64,000 nucleotides of DNA from Martinezella multihospitum (GTDB taxonomy: Bacteria; Pseudomonadota; Alphaproteobacteria; Rhizobiales; Rhizobiaceae): positions 58,163-122,162 of the forward strand of contig NZ_FMAG01000015.1 of assembly GCF_900094585.1 (NCBI RefSeq), in the 5' to 3' direction. Positions 27,538 through 35,457 of this stretch are shown piece after piece. Within the stretch, counting starts at the first letter, position 1. Every line of letters begins with the position of its first letter. The notes below the pieces were generated by a model, which searched no databases, had not been told where the DNA came from, and worked only from the letters and a program-made list of their open reading frames with translations. The translations under genes and the position numbers were made by a program.

Positions 27538-27956
27538 GCGATCACGATCCCGCGTCTCCTGCGACCCGCCCTGCGCTGCCCCGGGACACATTCCGCTCGC
27601 AACGAACCGGTGCCGCCCCGCATGGCTCATCTGCGGCGGCACCCGTCGTCGTCACCCCGACCTATGATGACTCCCCCGCCTTAACGGCAGCGCCGGCCGC
27701 AATGCGCAGCAAGAAAGAACTTTCCGGGGAGAGACAACGCGAAGCGAAATCGCGCGGGCGCGATCACAATCCGTTCGAACCATACGGGGAACGCTCGTCC
27801 TCGCGCCCGTATGCCCTGCGGCTGCCCGATCCCATCGATCTCGTCGTTCGTCAAATGGCCGCCGAGCAGCGGACCCACCCACTGCGGATCGTCGACAAGA
27901 TCCTCTTCGACGGTCTTAAGCGGCTCGGCCGATTGCCGCCGCCGCCCGAGGATTGA
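27534..27956 (+). CDS. Small ParA-coupled protein, probable centromere-binding partner
   Basis: A 140-residue protein with a disordered basic N-terminus and a compact C-terminal segment (YALRLPDPIDLVVRQMAAEQRTHPLRIVDKILFDGLKRL) that resembles a ribbon-helix-helix or CopG-like DNA-binding fold. ATGA overlap with parA shows coupling. In type Ib partition systems the second gene encodes such a small site-binding protein, which I infer here. No named family recognised. Confidence 0.72.
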   Translation: MSDHDPASPATRPALPRDTFRSQRTGAAPHGSSAAAPVVVTPTYDDSPALTAAPAAMRSKKELSGERQREAKSRGRDHNPFEPYGERSSSRPYALRLPDPIDLVVRQMAAEQRTHPLRIVDKILFDGLKRLGRLPPPPED

Positions 27957-29141
27957 TCACGTCGCCTTTTTCAGCCGGGCGGCAGACAACGCCATCAGCA
28001 TCGGCCAGACCGAAAACTGCCCGGCGCCCGCGCGCCGCGTGAGATTGCGCAAATAGCCTCCGGGGTTCTTGATGGCGACGCCGCGTTGTAGGATTGCCGC
28101 AACGATGATCGCCGCCTGCGGCTCACCCATGATCTGTCCCGCTTCCTCCCAGGCACTCGCGCTGATGCCCAGCAAAGGCCGAACGAGTGCGGCCGTCGTC
28201 AACAGCGCGCGATACGAGGTGATCTTGCCGCGCGCATAGTCGATGATATCCGGGCATGCGTCGAGGACGACCCGTAGCGGGACAGCCTCCTGCCGGTCCG
28301 TCCAGCTGTTGCGATCCGGGTCGGTCGAGGGCGCCGGGTGAAGCGTGAGCGATCGAGGTGACGCGCTCGCATCCACGTCCACGCCATCTGGCGCCGCGAC
28401 CGCGGGCTCGCCCAGATGCGAATCCAGAACCCCGAGGACGTGATCGGCAAGATCCTGGAGCTCGATGACGATCGGATCGAGCGCTTCTTTCGTCGGGGTG
28501 CGCGGGACGCGCGCGACGATCGCCTGGTACTTTGCGTGCAGAGCCGCCCAGTCTATGGCGATGCTCGCCTCGACGCCGGCGGCGATCATTTTCACGATGT
28601 CACGGCGCAGGACGGTAAAGCGCTGCCGAAGGTTCCGAAGGAGCCGCGCCTGCTCCTCGATCGCCCGCGCGATTCGATTAAATTCCGCCGCCCGCGCGAC
28701 GATCGGTCCAAGATCGAACCCATAGCAAACCTCGACCTCGCCGTCGGCCGACTTTCGCGCGAAGCGTTTTCCGTTCGGGCTATCTCGCCTCAGAATCAGG
28801 CCATGATCGACAAGCGCGGCCAGATGCCGCCGAAGCGTCGATGCCGCCATTCCATGCGAACGCAGTGAAAGGTGTCGGTTCGACGGAAAAACCACGACAT
28901 CGGGCGCGCCGGCAGTCAGCGTGGCCTCTGGGTGAAAGCTCAGGAGCGCGTTGAGAACGATGAGCGCGCGGTCTGGTATTCCGAGCGCGGGTCTTGCGGC
29001 GCTGATGTCGCGGAAGACACTCCACTTCCGCACTTGTGTGCCAGGCGCGCAGTCGCGCACGAGCGCATTGGTCTTGAGCATACCGGACGAGAGCGGCCTG
29101 CTTCCGAACGGACTACATGAAATCTGGGCAAGCTCCTGCAT
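27957..29141 (-). CDS. repC: RepC replication initiator, solo copy
   Basis: A 394-residue RepC protein. The N-terminal domain has ASTLRRHLAALVDHGLILRRDSPNGKRFARK, the signature shared with the RepC at 30269, and the C-terminal domain has LLGISASAWEEAGQIMGEPQAAIIVAAILQR. ATG at 29141 follows AGAGG; a TTG two codons earlier is possible. There are no repA and repB beside it. Unlike the other repC, the central segment is GC-rich (about 29% AT over 28321-28440 by hand count), so the oriV normally embedded there may be missing. It may have its own antisense RNA upstream. Confidence 0.9.
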   Translation of the reverse strand: MQELAQISCSPFGSRPLSSGMLKTNALVRDCAPGTQVRKWSVFRDISAARPALGIPDRALIVLNALLSFHPEATLTAGAPDVVVFPSNRHLSLRSHGMAASTLRRHLAALVDHGLILRRDSPNGKRFARKSADGEVEVCYGFDLGPIVARAAEFNRIARAIEEQARLLRNLRQRFTVLRRDIVKMIAAGVEASIAIDWAALHAKYQAIVARVPRTPTKEALDPIVIELQDLADHVLGVLDSHLGEPAVAAPDGVDVDASASPRSLTLHPAPSTDPDRNSWTDRQEAVPLRVVLDACPDIIDYARGKITSYRALLTTAALVRPLLGISASAWEEAGQIMGEPQAAIIVAAILQRGVAIKNPGGYLRNLTRRAGAGQFSVWPMLMALSAARLKKAT

Positions 29142-29239
29142 TCGCAACCTCTTCGTTCGAAGAGCGCGGGCAAAGAAAATCCGTGGCGCGAAAGCGCACG
29201 TCTCTTGAACTGTCGGGTGCTGCGATCTATGATGCCGTC

Positions 29240-29318
29240 ATCAGTTGTTGGCGTCGCAGGCGATTCCCGTCGCCCGACCGCTTACCCTCTTGAGAGACCC
29301 GGCTTTGCCGGGTTTTTC
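29240..29318 (+). ncRNA. Candidate antisense counter-transcribed RNA of solo repC
   Basis: On the strand opposite repC, a promoter with TTGAAC (29205-29210), a 17-bp spacer and TATGAT (29228-29233) is followed by a rho-independent terminator: ACCCGGC / GCCGGGT stem (29297-29313) and a T run. The roughly 79-nt product would pair with the repC leader, as the incompatibility RNA does in repABC plasmids. Position, strand and size fit; expression is not shown. Confidence 0.75.
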
Positions 29319-29450
29319 TTTGTCTGGGCTCTCTTCTCCTCGTTGAATCGAATCCGTACATTATATTGAATGTTGACGAGTCGTCCATGGAGCGCGCTCG
29401 TTTCGATCCATGGCCTGTTGCGTCTTCTATTCGCAGCTTGGAGATGAAGG

Positions 29451-29759
29451 ATGTTGAGCAATACGAGGACATCGCGAGCCGAACGGATTTCGGGTGAACA
29501 CTCGCTCTTGCGCGCATTTCAAACGCGTCTGGAGGCGTTGCGGCGCGAAACTGGCCTAAGTCGTCGCGCTTTCGCCGATCGGCTTGGCATTCCCCGGTCG
29601 AGCTATTTTCACCTGATGAGCGACGCTGGAAACCCCAGTCTCGACACGGTCGAGCTCATCGCCGAGCGTGTCGGCGTCCACCCATCAGCATTGTTTCCGC
29701 CACCTTCCGCGGTCTCACCTTTGGACGATCAGTCGGAATCGCCGGGCGAGCAGAAATGA
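29451..29759 (+). CDS. XRE-family HTH protein
   Basis: A 102-residue protein with a Cro/CI-type HTH (LRRETGLSRRAFADRLGIPRSSYFHLMSDAGNPSLDTVELIAERVGVHP). It lies between the two repC genes on the opposite strand. An AT-rich element at 29360-29372 upstream resembles the repeats before parA and the mob genes, so it may regulate partition or mobilisation and itself. The Pro/Ser-rich tail is likely disordered. Confidence 0.8.
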   Translation: MLSNTRTSRAERISGEHSLLRAFQTRLEALRRETGLSRRAFADRLGIPRSSYFHLMSDAGNPSLDTVELIAERVGVHPSALFPPPSAVSPLDDQSESPGEQK

Positions 29760-29863
29760 GTCCGCTCAACCACTTGGGGGTGGCGAACGGACCAACGTCC
29801 AATATACTAGATCTCGGAAACGTGCTATGATCACGCTATTGTTACTCTTTGGCCCAGGAAAAC

Positions 29864-30235
29864 ATGCCCCCGGTTCGCAAACCCCAACCTGTCGACCATT
29901 CGATCCTCAACGAAATGCTCGCCATTCGACTGCAGCAGCTTGAGGTGGAGAACGGCGGAATGGAGGCGTTCCTGCCGAAAACCGGCCTCGCGCGTGGGAC
30001 CTACTATACGATCCTGCGAGGGATCGGGAATCCGACCCTGAGAACAATGGAAAAGATCGCCTCGAGCCTGAACATGACAGTGTTCGAGCTCCTCGGATTC
30101 GAGGTCTCCGACGCCAAACGCGCACTGCAAAAGAACGGCGTCGACTACGATGAGCTCGCATCCGCGATCGCAAAGAAGAACCGCGCCGATCGAGCGGTCG
30201 CGCGCCAGTCTCGATCCAAAAAGCTACCGATTTGA
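29864..30235 (+). CDS. XRE-family HTH protein, second copy
   Basis: A 123-residue HTH protein (MEAFLPKTGLARGTYYTILRGIGNPTLRTMEKIASSLNMTVFELLG) with a Lys/Arg-rich tail. ATG at 29864 follows AGGA at 7 bp and is preferred to an upstream TTG. It follows the XRE gene at 29451 after about 100 bp, in the same direction, and lies tail to tail with repC at 30269. The pair could be replication or copy-number regulators specific to the solo-repC replicon. Confidence 0.78.
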   Translation: MPPVRKPQPVDHSILNEMLAIRLQQLEVENGGMEAFLPKTGLARGTYYTILRGIGNPTLRTMEKIASSLNMTVFELLGFEVSDAKRALQKNGVDYDELASAIAKKNRADRAVARQSRSKKLPI

Positions 30236-30268
30236 TCGGTTCTACCTCCATGGGAGCCCGAGCGCGCA

Positions 30269-31504
30269 TCACGCCCGGCGCTTCTGATCGCGAAGCTTCG
30301 AGTTGATTTGCGCCATCAGAATTGGGCCGAGCGAGAACTCGCCGGCCGCCGCCCTGGCGGTCAAACCTCGCAAATAGCCGCCAGCGGAATTGATCGTCGC
30401 ACTTCGCTCGAGGATGCAGGCCAGAACGACCGCCGCCTGAACCTCACCCATCACGTGCTGCGCCTCCTCCCAGGCGCTGGGACTGATCCCGAGCATCGGC
30501 CGAACCACCGCGGCGGTCGCCAGGAAGTCGCGCCAGTTCGCAATCCCGCCCTTGGCATAATCGGCGATCTCGGGGCAGGCCTGCAGCACCATCCCAAGTG
30601 GATAAGACCCTTCCGGCATCCTCGGCGCTTGTTGTTCTGGCTCCGCCCTCGCCTCCCCGCCTTTTCGAAGGCCAGGTTCAAGTTCAATAAAGGGATCTGG
30701 ATTTGAATTCTGTATGTGACGCCCGGAATGGGACTCATTGGCGCTTAGATTCTCTGTTTTAATGTGAGATCTCAACAGATTGAGGATGTCATCAGCCAGT
30801 TGCGAGAGGGTATCCGCAATCGGTTCGAGTTCCGCGCAAGTCGCGGTACGTGGAATTGCGTCGATGATCGCGCGGAAGCCTCGATGAACCTCGTCCCAGT
30901 CAGCAGGCCCCTGCCCTCCCCTTCGGGTGGGCACGTCCTCCTCGATCCCTGTCGTGATCATTTTGGCGATGTCGCGCCGGCAGATCGTGATGCGCTCACG
31001 AACGAGCCTCAGCGCGCGAGCATCGGCCTCGATCTCCGCTGCCAGGGATTCGAATTCTTCGGCGCGTACGACGAGCGGGGAAAGCTCGAAACCGAAAGCG
31101 AGCTCGATCTCGCCGCCCCTGCCCTTTCGGGCGTAGCGCTTGCCGTTTGGGCTATCACGGCGAATGATGAGACCTGCGTCGACCAAAGCGGCCAGGTGGC
31201 GTCGCAAGGTCGATGCCGGCATTCCGTGCGCCCTCAAAGCAAGCTGCTCGTTCGACGGAAAGACGATCAGATCCTCATCACCGCTCAGCGCCGTTTCGGG
31301 GTGAAACGTCAGGAGGGCGTTGAGTACCGAAAGCGATCGCTCGGATACGCCGATGCGCGTTCGCGCAGTGCAGATCGTCTTGAAGATCTGCCATTTGTGG
31401 ACGACCTTTTCCGGCGGCCGGGAGGAGACGGCGATCTGCGTTGCCACATGGGCAAGCGTCAGCGATCGCCGCCCAAAGGGCGACGTTGATTGATACGGTT
31501 CCAT
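30269..31504 (-). CDS. repC: RepC replication initiator of the repABC operon
   Basis: A 411-residue RepC with ASTLRRHLAALVDAGLIIRRDSPNGKRYARK in the N-terminal winged-helix domain and LGISPSAWEEAQHVMGEVQAAVVLACILER in the C-terminal domain. The ATG at 31504 lies 222 bp downstream of repB, the gap where repABC plasmids encode their antisense RNA. The linker between domains is encoded by a markedly AT-rich stretch, the known place of oriV in this family. It is clearly paralogous to the solo RepC at 27957. Confidence 0.95.
   Translation of the reverse strand: MEPYQSTSPFGRRSLTLAHVATQIAVSSRPPEKVVHKWQIFKTICTARTRIGVSERSLSVLNALLTFHPETALSGDEDLIVFPSNEQLALRAHGMPASTLRRHLAALVDAGLIIRRDSPNGKRYARKGRGGEIELAFGFELSPLVVRAEEFESLAAEIEADARALRLVRERITICRRDIAKMITTGIEEDVPTRRGGQGPADWDEVHRGFRAIIDAIPRTATCAELEPIADTLSQLADDILNLLRSHIKTENLSANESHSGRHIQNSNPDPFIELEPGLRKGGEARAEPEQQAPRMPEGSYPLGMVLQACPEIADYAKGGIANWRDFLATAAVVRPMLGISPSAWEEAQHVMGEVQAAVVLACILERSATINSAGGYLRGLTARAAAGEFSLGPILMAQINSKLRDQKRRA
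30671..30780. other. AT-rich patch inside repC, candidate oriV
   Basis: About 57% AT by hand count over 110 bases, against a strongly GC-rich surrounding gene. In repABC plasmids the replication origin has been located to an AT-rich patch in the middle of repC, at the linker between its two domains, and this patch sits there. The solo repC lacks it. Confidence 0.65.
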
Positions 31505-31604
31505 GTCTTTGCCTCATGCAGGCAAAGGAAAATTGCTCGCCAAAATGACGCCGTCTCGCATGAGACACTTGACTGCGATTCGCGGAAGTGATTCTCTATC
31601 AATC

Positions 31605-31659
31605 GCCAAAGAGATGAGAGGGCTTCCGGGACGGGGACGTTTCGGGGGCCTTTTCTTTT
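31605..31659 (+). ncRNA. Candidate antisense RNA (incompatibility RNA) of repABC
   Basis: On the strand opposite repC, TTGACT (31569-31574) is a good -35 element with a weaker -10 near 31592-31600. A hairpin GGCTTCCG / CGGGGGCC (31621-31650, with G-T pairs) and TTTTCTTTT end the transcript. Location between repB and repC and orientation match the counter-transcribed RNA that limits RepC synthesis in repABC replicons. Exact start uncertain because of the poor -10. Confidence 0.7.
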
Positions 31660-31726
31660 GCCGTCGCTTCTCCTGTTCGGTCAGGTTGCTCGGTCCAGCC
31701 GGCTCATTCCGGCTGGGCAAGTTTGA

Positions 31727-32746
31727 TTAGCGGTCTCGATCGACCGCCTTGTATTCGTCGTACAGGCTTTGAAGCCTATCGCGGACGAAGTCGCCGAATT
31801 GCGGCGCAATGCGATCGTCGAACATCAGCGTCACCTTCTTACCGCTGCGCATGACCTTCGCGGCATGGGTTCCGTCGCTCGCGGACCACGTTTCGGCCCG
31901 TGCTCTGGACGTTACATCGCGAAGCGCGGCGGCGAGCGATTCGAAGCGCTTGTCGCTCTCGAGATCCGAGAAGCCGGGGGCTTTGACGTGCGCGATCGCG
32001 CGGCGGCGATTTTCATCACGGTCGAGCAGGTCGCTCAATTCCTGCCAGCGGACGCGTCCGAAGCTCGGCGCGGCGCCGATCGCATCGATCACCTCGGTCG
32101 GCACCCGGGTCGCGATCGCAATGAGCCGCGAGAGCGCCGCCTTGTCGACATTAAGTGCGGCCATGATGGTCTCGCGAGAGAACTTCCTATCCTCGAGGCG
32201 CGCCGCGAAGCGTGCGCGCTCGATGAAGGTCAGATCGGTTCTGCCGCTGTTCTCCTGGCCCTGCGCGACGACGAGCTCCTCGTCGGACAGCGGGCGCACG
32301 ACAGCGCGCACATCAATGCCGAGCGAGCGCGCGGCGCGAAGGCGTCGGTGACCGAAGGCGACCTGAAAGCGATCCGGATGATCGGGATGCGGCCGCACGA
32401 GGATCGGAGTGTTTTGCCCGTGTTCGCGAATAAGTTCCCGGAACGCAGCCTCGTCGGCGGCGCTGGCTTCCATGCGGTCTGGGACGAACGAATCGTCGAT
32501 GAGAGATGGAGCGAGACTGACGATGGTCTGCCCTTCGACCAGTCGCTTCTCCAATTCGTCGGCGCGCTTGACCTTCTCCGACATATCGCCGAGGCTCTGA
32601 GAGATAGCCCCGAGCGCACCCGGTTGTTTCACACCGCGGTCGAGACCAAGGAGCGGCCTTACCTTGCTGGCGCTAACCGGCGCCGGCAAGTCTTGTACAG
32701 AGCGCTCTTCGTTCTCGGGCAAGTCGAAGCTGATCTTGCGCGCCAT
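31727..32746 (-). CDS. repB: RepB, ParB-type partition protein
   Basis: A 339-residue ParB-like protein. The ParB/Srx domain is seen as ILVRPHPDHPDRFQVAFGHRRLRAARSLG and QGQENSGRTDLTFIERARFA, and an HTH as FSRETIMAALNVDKAALSRLI. It binds parS sites, of which two lie upstream of repA. It starts 2 bp after the repA stop codon, so the pair is an operon. The C-terminal dimerisation region is present. Confidence 0.95.
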   Translation of the reverse strand: MARKISFDLPENEERSVQDLPAPVSASKVRPLLGLDRGVKQPGALGAISQSLGDMSEKVKRADELEKRLVEGQTIVSLAPSLIDDSFVPDRMEASAADEAAFRELIREHGQNTPILVRPHPDHPDRFQVAFGHRRLRAARSLGIDVRAVVRPLSDEELVVAQGQENSGRTDLTFIERARFAARLEDRKFSRETIMAALNVDKAALSRLIAIATRVPTEVIDAIGAAPSFGRVRWQELSDLLDRDENRRRAIAHVKAPGFSDLESDKRFESLAAALRDVTSRARAETWSASDGTHAAKVMRSGKKVTLMFDDRIAPQFGDFVRDRLQSLYDEYKAVDRDR

Positions 32747-32748
32747 CG

Positions 32749-33951
32749 TCAGGTCCTTTTCCAGACTTGCTTGATCAAGGCCTCGATCTCGCCGTTGACG
32801 AGATCGAGCGATTCGACCGCACGGTCGTAGGTCTGTCGATTGAACTGCTGCCGATCGACCTCATAGAGCGTATGCTTGGTCAAGCCGGCGTCGGCGATTG
32901 CAGTGCTCTTCACCATGGGATGGGTCAAGACGCGCTCGTCGAGGATCGAGCGCATCCAACCGACTAGTTTCGTCTGGGGGCCGTCGCTCGGCTCATATCG
33001 GGTGACGAGATAGCGCATCCAGTCGTACTGGGTCGCAGCGCCCGCGTTCGCGACGACATCGAGAAGGCCCGCTGTCATGTTCAGGAACTGCGACATCGAC
33101 ATCACGTCGAGCATCTGCGGATGGACGGTGATGAGGACTGCCGTGGCCGCGCAGAGCGCCGAGAGCGTTAGAAAACCAAGCTGAGGCGGGCAGTCGATAA
33201 CGACGATGTCGTAAGCATCGCTTACCTCAGCGAGAGCCTCACCGATACGCGAGAAGAACATCGTCTCGCGCCCCGCACGGTCCATCAATGCCTTCGGCGT
33301 CTCATGTTCGAACTCCATCAGTTCGAGTTGGCCGGGGATCAGATGGAGCGTGGGAATATAGGTCCCGCGGACGATTTCGGCCATCTCTCGGCGTTCGTCG
33401 TCATAGCGGATCGCGCCATAGAGCGTGTCGTTGTCTGCGACGTCGAGTTCCGGCTGCAGTCCGAAAAGTGCTGACATGCTCGCTTGAGGATCAAGGTCGA
33501 TCGCGAGGACGCGATAGCCACGGAATGCCAGGTATTCAGCGAGATGGGCCGCAGTCGTGGTCTTGCCGCTGCCACCCTTGAAGTTCATCACTGAAATAAC
33601 CTGTAGCGCCTCGCCGTCGCGCCGATGCGGGGTGTAGCGGCGCGCACCCTTGCCAGATCCGTCAAGGAACTGGCGCAGCTGCTCGATATCTTCGATCGAA
33701 TAGAGCCGGCGACCGTTTGGCAGAGGTTCGGGTCCCCTCCCCTCAGACGCGAGCTGCCGCAGATACCCTTCGGCAATTCCGATGAACCGCGCGGCTTCGG
33801 CTGGGGAAAATCTCCGCAACGTCTTCTGTGCCTCGGGCGGAAAATCAGCGACCTGGCGTGCGCGCAGTCGCATCGATAGCTCCGCCGCGTCGGCGTGAAT
33901 CAATGATCGGAGATCTTGAAAACTTTCATTCTCTTTTTGGGTCGCGGGCAT
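32749..33951 (-). CDS. repA: RepA, ParA-type partition ATPase and autoregulator
   Basis: A 400-residue ParA of type Ia. An N-terminal HTH (FSPAEAARFIGIAEGYLRQLASEGRG) lets it repress its own promoter. The P-loop is MNFKGGSGKTTTA, with LAIDLDPQAS and IVVIDCPPQLGF further on. ATG at 33951 is chosen because the residues before it are not conserved in the family. It is the first gene of repABC. Two parS palindromes and a GTTAAC direct repeat lie upstream, within the expected control and centromere region. Confidence 0.95.
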   Translation of the reverse strand: MPATQKENESFQDLRSLIHADAAELSMRLRARQVADFPPEAQKTLRRFSPAEAARFIGIAEGYLRQLASEGRGPEPLPNGRRLYSIEDIEQLRQFLDGSGKGARRYTPHRRDGEALQVISVMNFKGGSGKTTTAAHLAEYLAFRGYRVLAIDLDPQASMSALFGLQPELDVADNDTLYGAIRYDDERREMAEIVRGTYIPTLHLIPGQLELMEFEHETPKALMDRAGRETMFFSRIGEALAEVSDAYDIVVIDCPPQLGFLTLSALCAATAVLITVHPQMLDVMSMSQFLNMTAGLLDVVANAGAATQYDWMRYLVTRYEPSDGPQTKLVGWMRSILDERVLTHPMVKSTAIADAGLTKHTLYEVDRQQFNRQTYDRAVESLDLVNGEIEALIKQVWKRT

Positions 33952-34047
33952 CGTTTTCTCTGCATCTGCGGTTTTTTGAGCAGAACAGCCCAAAATGTGT
34001 TGATGCAGAGTTATGCCCGATTCTCGTGTTGTCGCAAGCGATTTTAA

Positions 34048-34064
34048 GTTAACGAGAAGTTAAC
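34048..34064. repeat. GTTAAC direct repeat before repA
   Basis: AAGTTAACG occurs twice with 11-bp spacing (hexamers at 34048-34053 and 34059-34064), about 100 bp upstream of the repA start. One helical turn of spacing suggests cooperative binding by a regulator, most simply RepA or RepA-RepB at the repABC promoter. Function is inferred from position. Confidence 0.6.
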
Positions 34065-34134
34065 GCCCAGGGTATTCGCGCCCGAAAACGGTTTAGAGAG
34101 CGGCGAGTCTGAATATAGCTGGACACGCTACCGA

Positions 34135-34150
34135 GTTGTACGCGTACAAC
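34135..34150. promoter_or_regulatory. parS: parS centromere site 1
   Basis: GTTGTACGCGTACAAC is a perfect 16-bp palindrome that fits the repABC parS consensus GTTNNNNGCNNNNAAC. It lies 184 bp upstream of the repA start. RepB should bind here to start partition complex assembly. A second copy lies at 34247. Confidence 0.9.
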
Positions 34151-34246
34151 TGAAGCGCCCAAGCATCGGCAGGCGACCCTCGCCTAATCGGGCGAGCGGC
34201 GGGCGACAAACCCGAATCGCACGCCGCGATAGATCATGGCTCAGTA

Positions 34247-34262
34247 GTTGTACGCTGACAAC
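34247..34262. promoter_or_regulatory. parS: parS centromere site 2
   Basis: GTTGTACGCTGACAAC matches GTTNNNNGCNNNNAAC and has the same left half as site 1. The inner right half is imperfect. It lies between site 1 and the integrase stop codon. Two parS copies in this position are common in repABC plasmids. Confidence 0.85.
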
Positions 34263-34279
34263 TCAACGCTAGAGAATCG

Positions 34280-35449
34280 TCAAATGCCCAAACGGGCCGC
34301 CCTGCCCTGCGCCCGCTCAGCCTCATTATAGTAGCTCGCGGCCTGCTGAATCGACCGATGCTGTGACTGCTGCATTGCCTCCTGCAGGGCGATCCCCTGT
34401 CGAGCGGCTTCGGTGAGATACCCCGCTCGCAAACCATGCGCCGCAAAATCCTTGGGATCGAGCTCGGCCATGGCACAACGTCGCTTGACGATGAGATTGA
34501 TCGATTGAGGTGTGAGTGCTCGGTCTTCCAGTGCTTCCCAACGGTCGATCGCCCGAAAGATTGGCCCCTTCCGGATATCCGCGCGCTTGAGCCATTCCCG
34601 AAGCGCATCGACAGGTGGGCCGACGAGGTACACCCTGCCCCCGTCATCAGCGTTACCGGTCTTCGTGCGACCGAGCTGGATCGAGACGCAGGGCAGGATT
34701 GGCGAATCGGGGTCACGAGGATCGAGCGGTACGCCCGGCTCGTCGGTCAATTGGTCGACCCGAAGCCGGGCGACCTCGCTCCGACGACGGCCGCCCGAGG
34801 CGAATGCCAAAAGCAGGATCGCGATGTCGCGCGTGTCGACGAGCCGGTCCGTCGAGCACGTCATTAACAACCGATCAAGGATGTCTCGCGTCACTGCGCG
34901 TTTGCTCTTTCGCCGGCGCGGGCGCGGCGTGGCCCGGACCGCGAGTCGCACCGCCGCGCGCACCGTCGGTGCGCCAAACGGACCCTCCATGCCCTTCCAG
35001 CGGTGCAAGGTGCTCCAGCTTGCGAGGCGTCGTTTGACGGTGTTCGGCGCGTGCGGTCCGTCAGTCCGCAGCAAGCCTTCCTCGTGAAGACACGCAGCGA
35101 TGTCCGCCGGCATGCCATGCCGAAGATCGCTTTCACGTTGCGTCGGGTCCCAAAGGTGATGGGCGACGAACTTCAACGCGAGGGCTTCCGTCGCCGGCCA
35201 AGGCAAAGGCTTTCCCGTGGCAGCCGCTGCCCAGCCTTCGAGATAGGCCAAGTCGGACGCGAGTGCCCGCAGGCTGTTCTCGCCCATGCCCTCACGCGCG
35301 AGATGCTTCAGTGTCTGGACGTCATCGTCTGTGAGAAGCTGTGCGAGCCGGTCGCGCCGTTCCATCGGAAGGATTGCCGCGAGGGTGTCGAGCTGAAGCG
35401 CGCGTCGGGACTCTGCGTCGAGCGATGGGCTTTTGTCGATGTCGTCCAT
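34280..35449 (-). CDS. Tyrosine recombinase/integrase
   Basis: A 389-residue phage-integrase family protein. The catalytic set is visible: Arg in GGRRRSEVARLRVDQL, His-x-x-Arg in AAHGLRAGYLTEA, His in QSQHRSIQQAA, and the nucleophile Tyr in SYYNEAE. An N-terminal SAM-like core-binding domain precedes it. Recombinases of this type next to repABC often resolve plasmid multimers. A role in integration is the alternative; no attachment site is seen. Confidence 0.9.
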   Translation of the reverse strand: MDDIDKSPSLDAESRRALQLDTLAAILPMERRDRLAQLLTDDDVQTLKHLAREGMGENSLRALASDLAYLEGWAAAATGKPLPWPATEALALKFVAHHLWDPTQRESDLRHGMPADIAACLHEEGLLRTDGPHAPNTVKRRLASWSTLHRWKGMEGPFGAPTVRAAVRLAVRATPRPRRRKSKRAVTRDILDRLLMTCSTDRLVDTRDIAILLLAFASGGRRRSEVARLRVDQLTDEPGVPLDPRDPDSPILPCVSIQLGRTKTGNADDGGRVYLVGPPVDALREWLKRADIRKGPIFRAIDRWEALEDRALTPQSINLIVKRRCAMAELDPKDFAAHGLRAGYLTEAARQGIALQEAMQQSQHRSIQQAASYYNEAERAQGRAARLGI

Positions 35450-35457
35450 GCCGCCCC

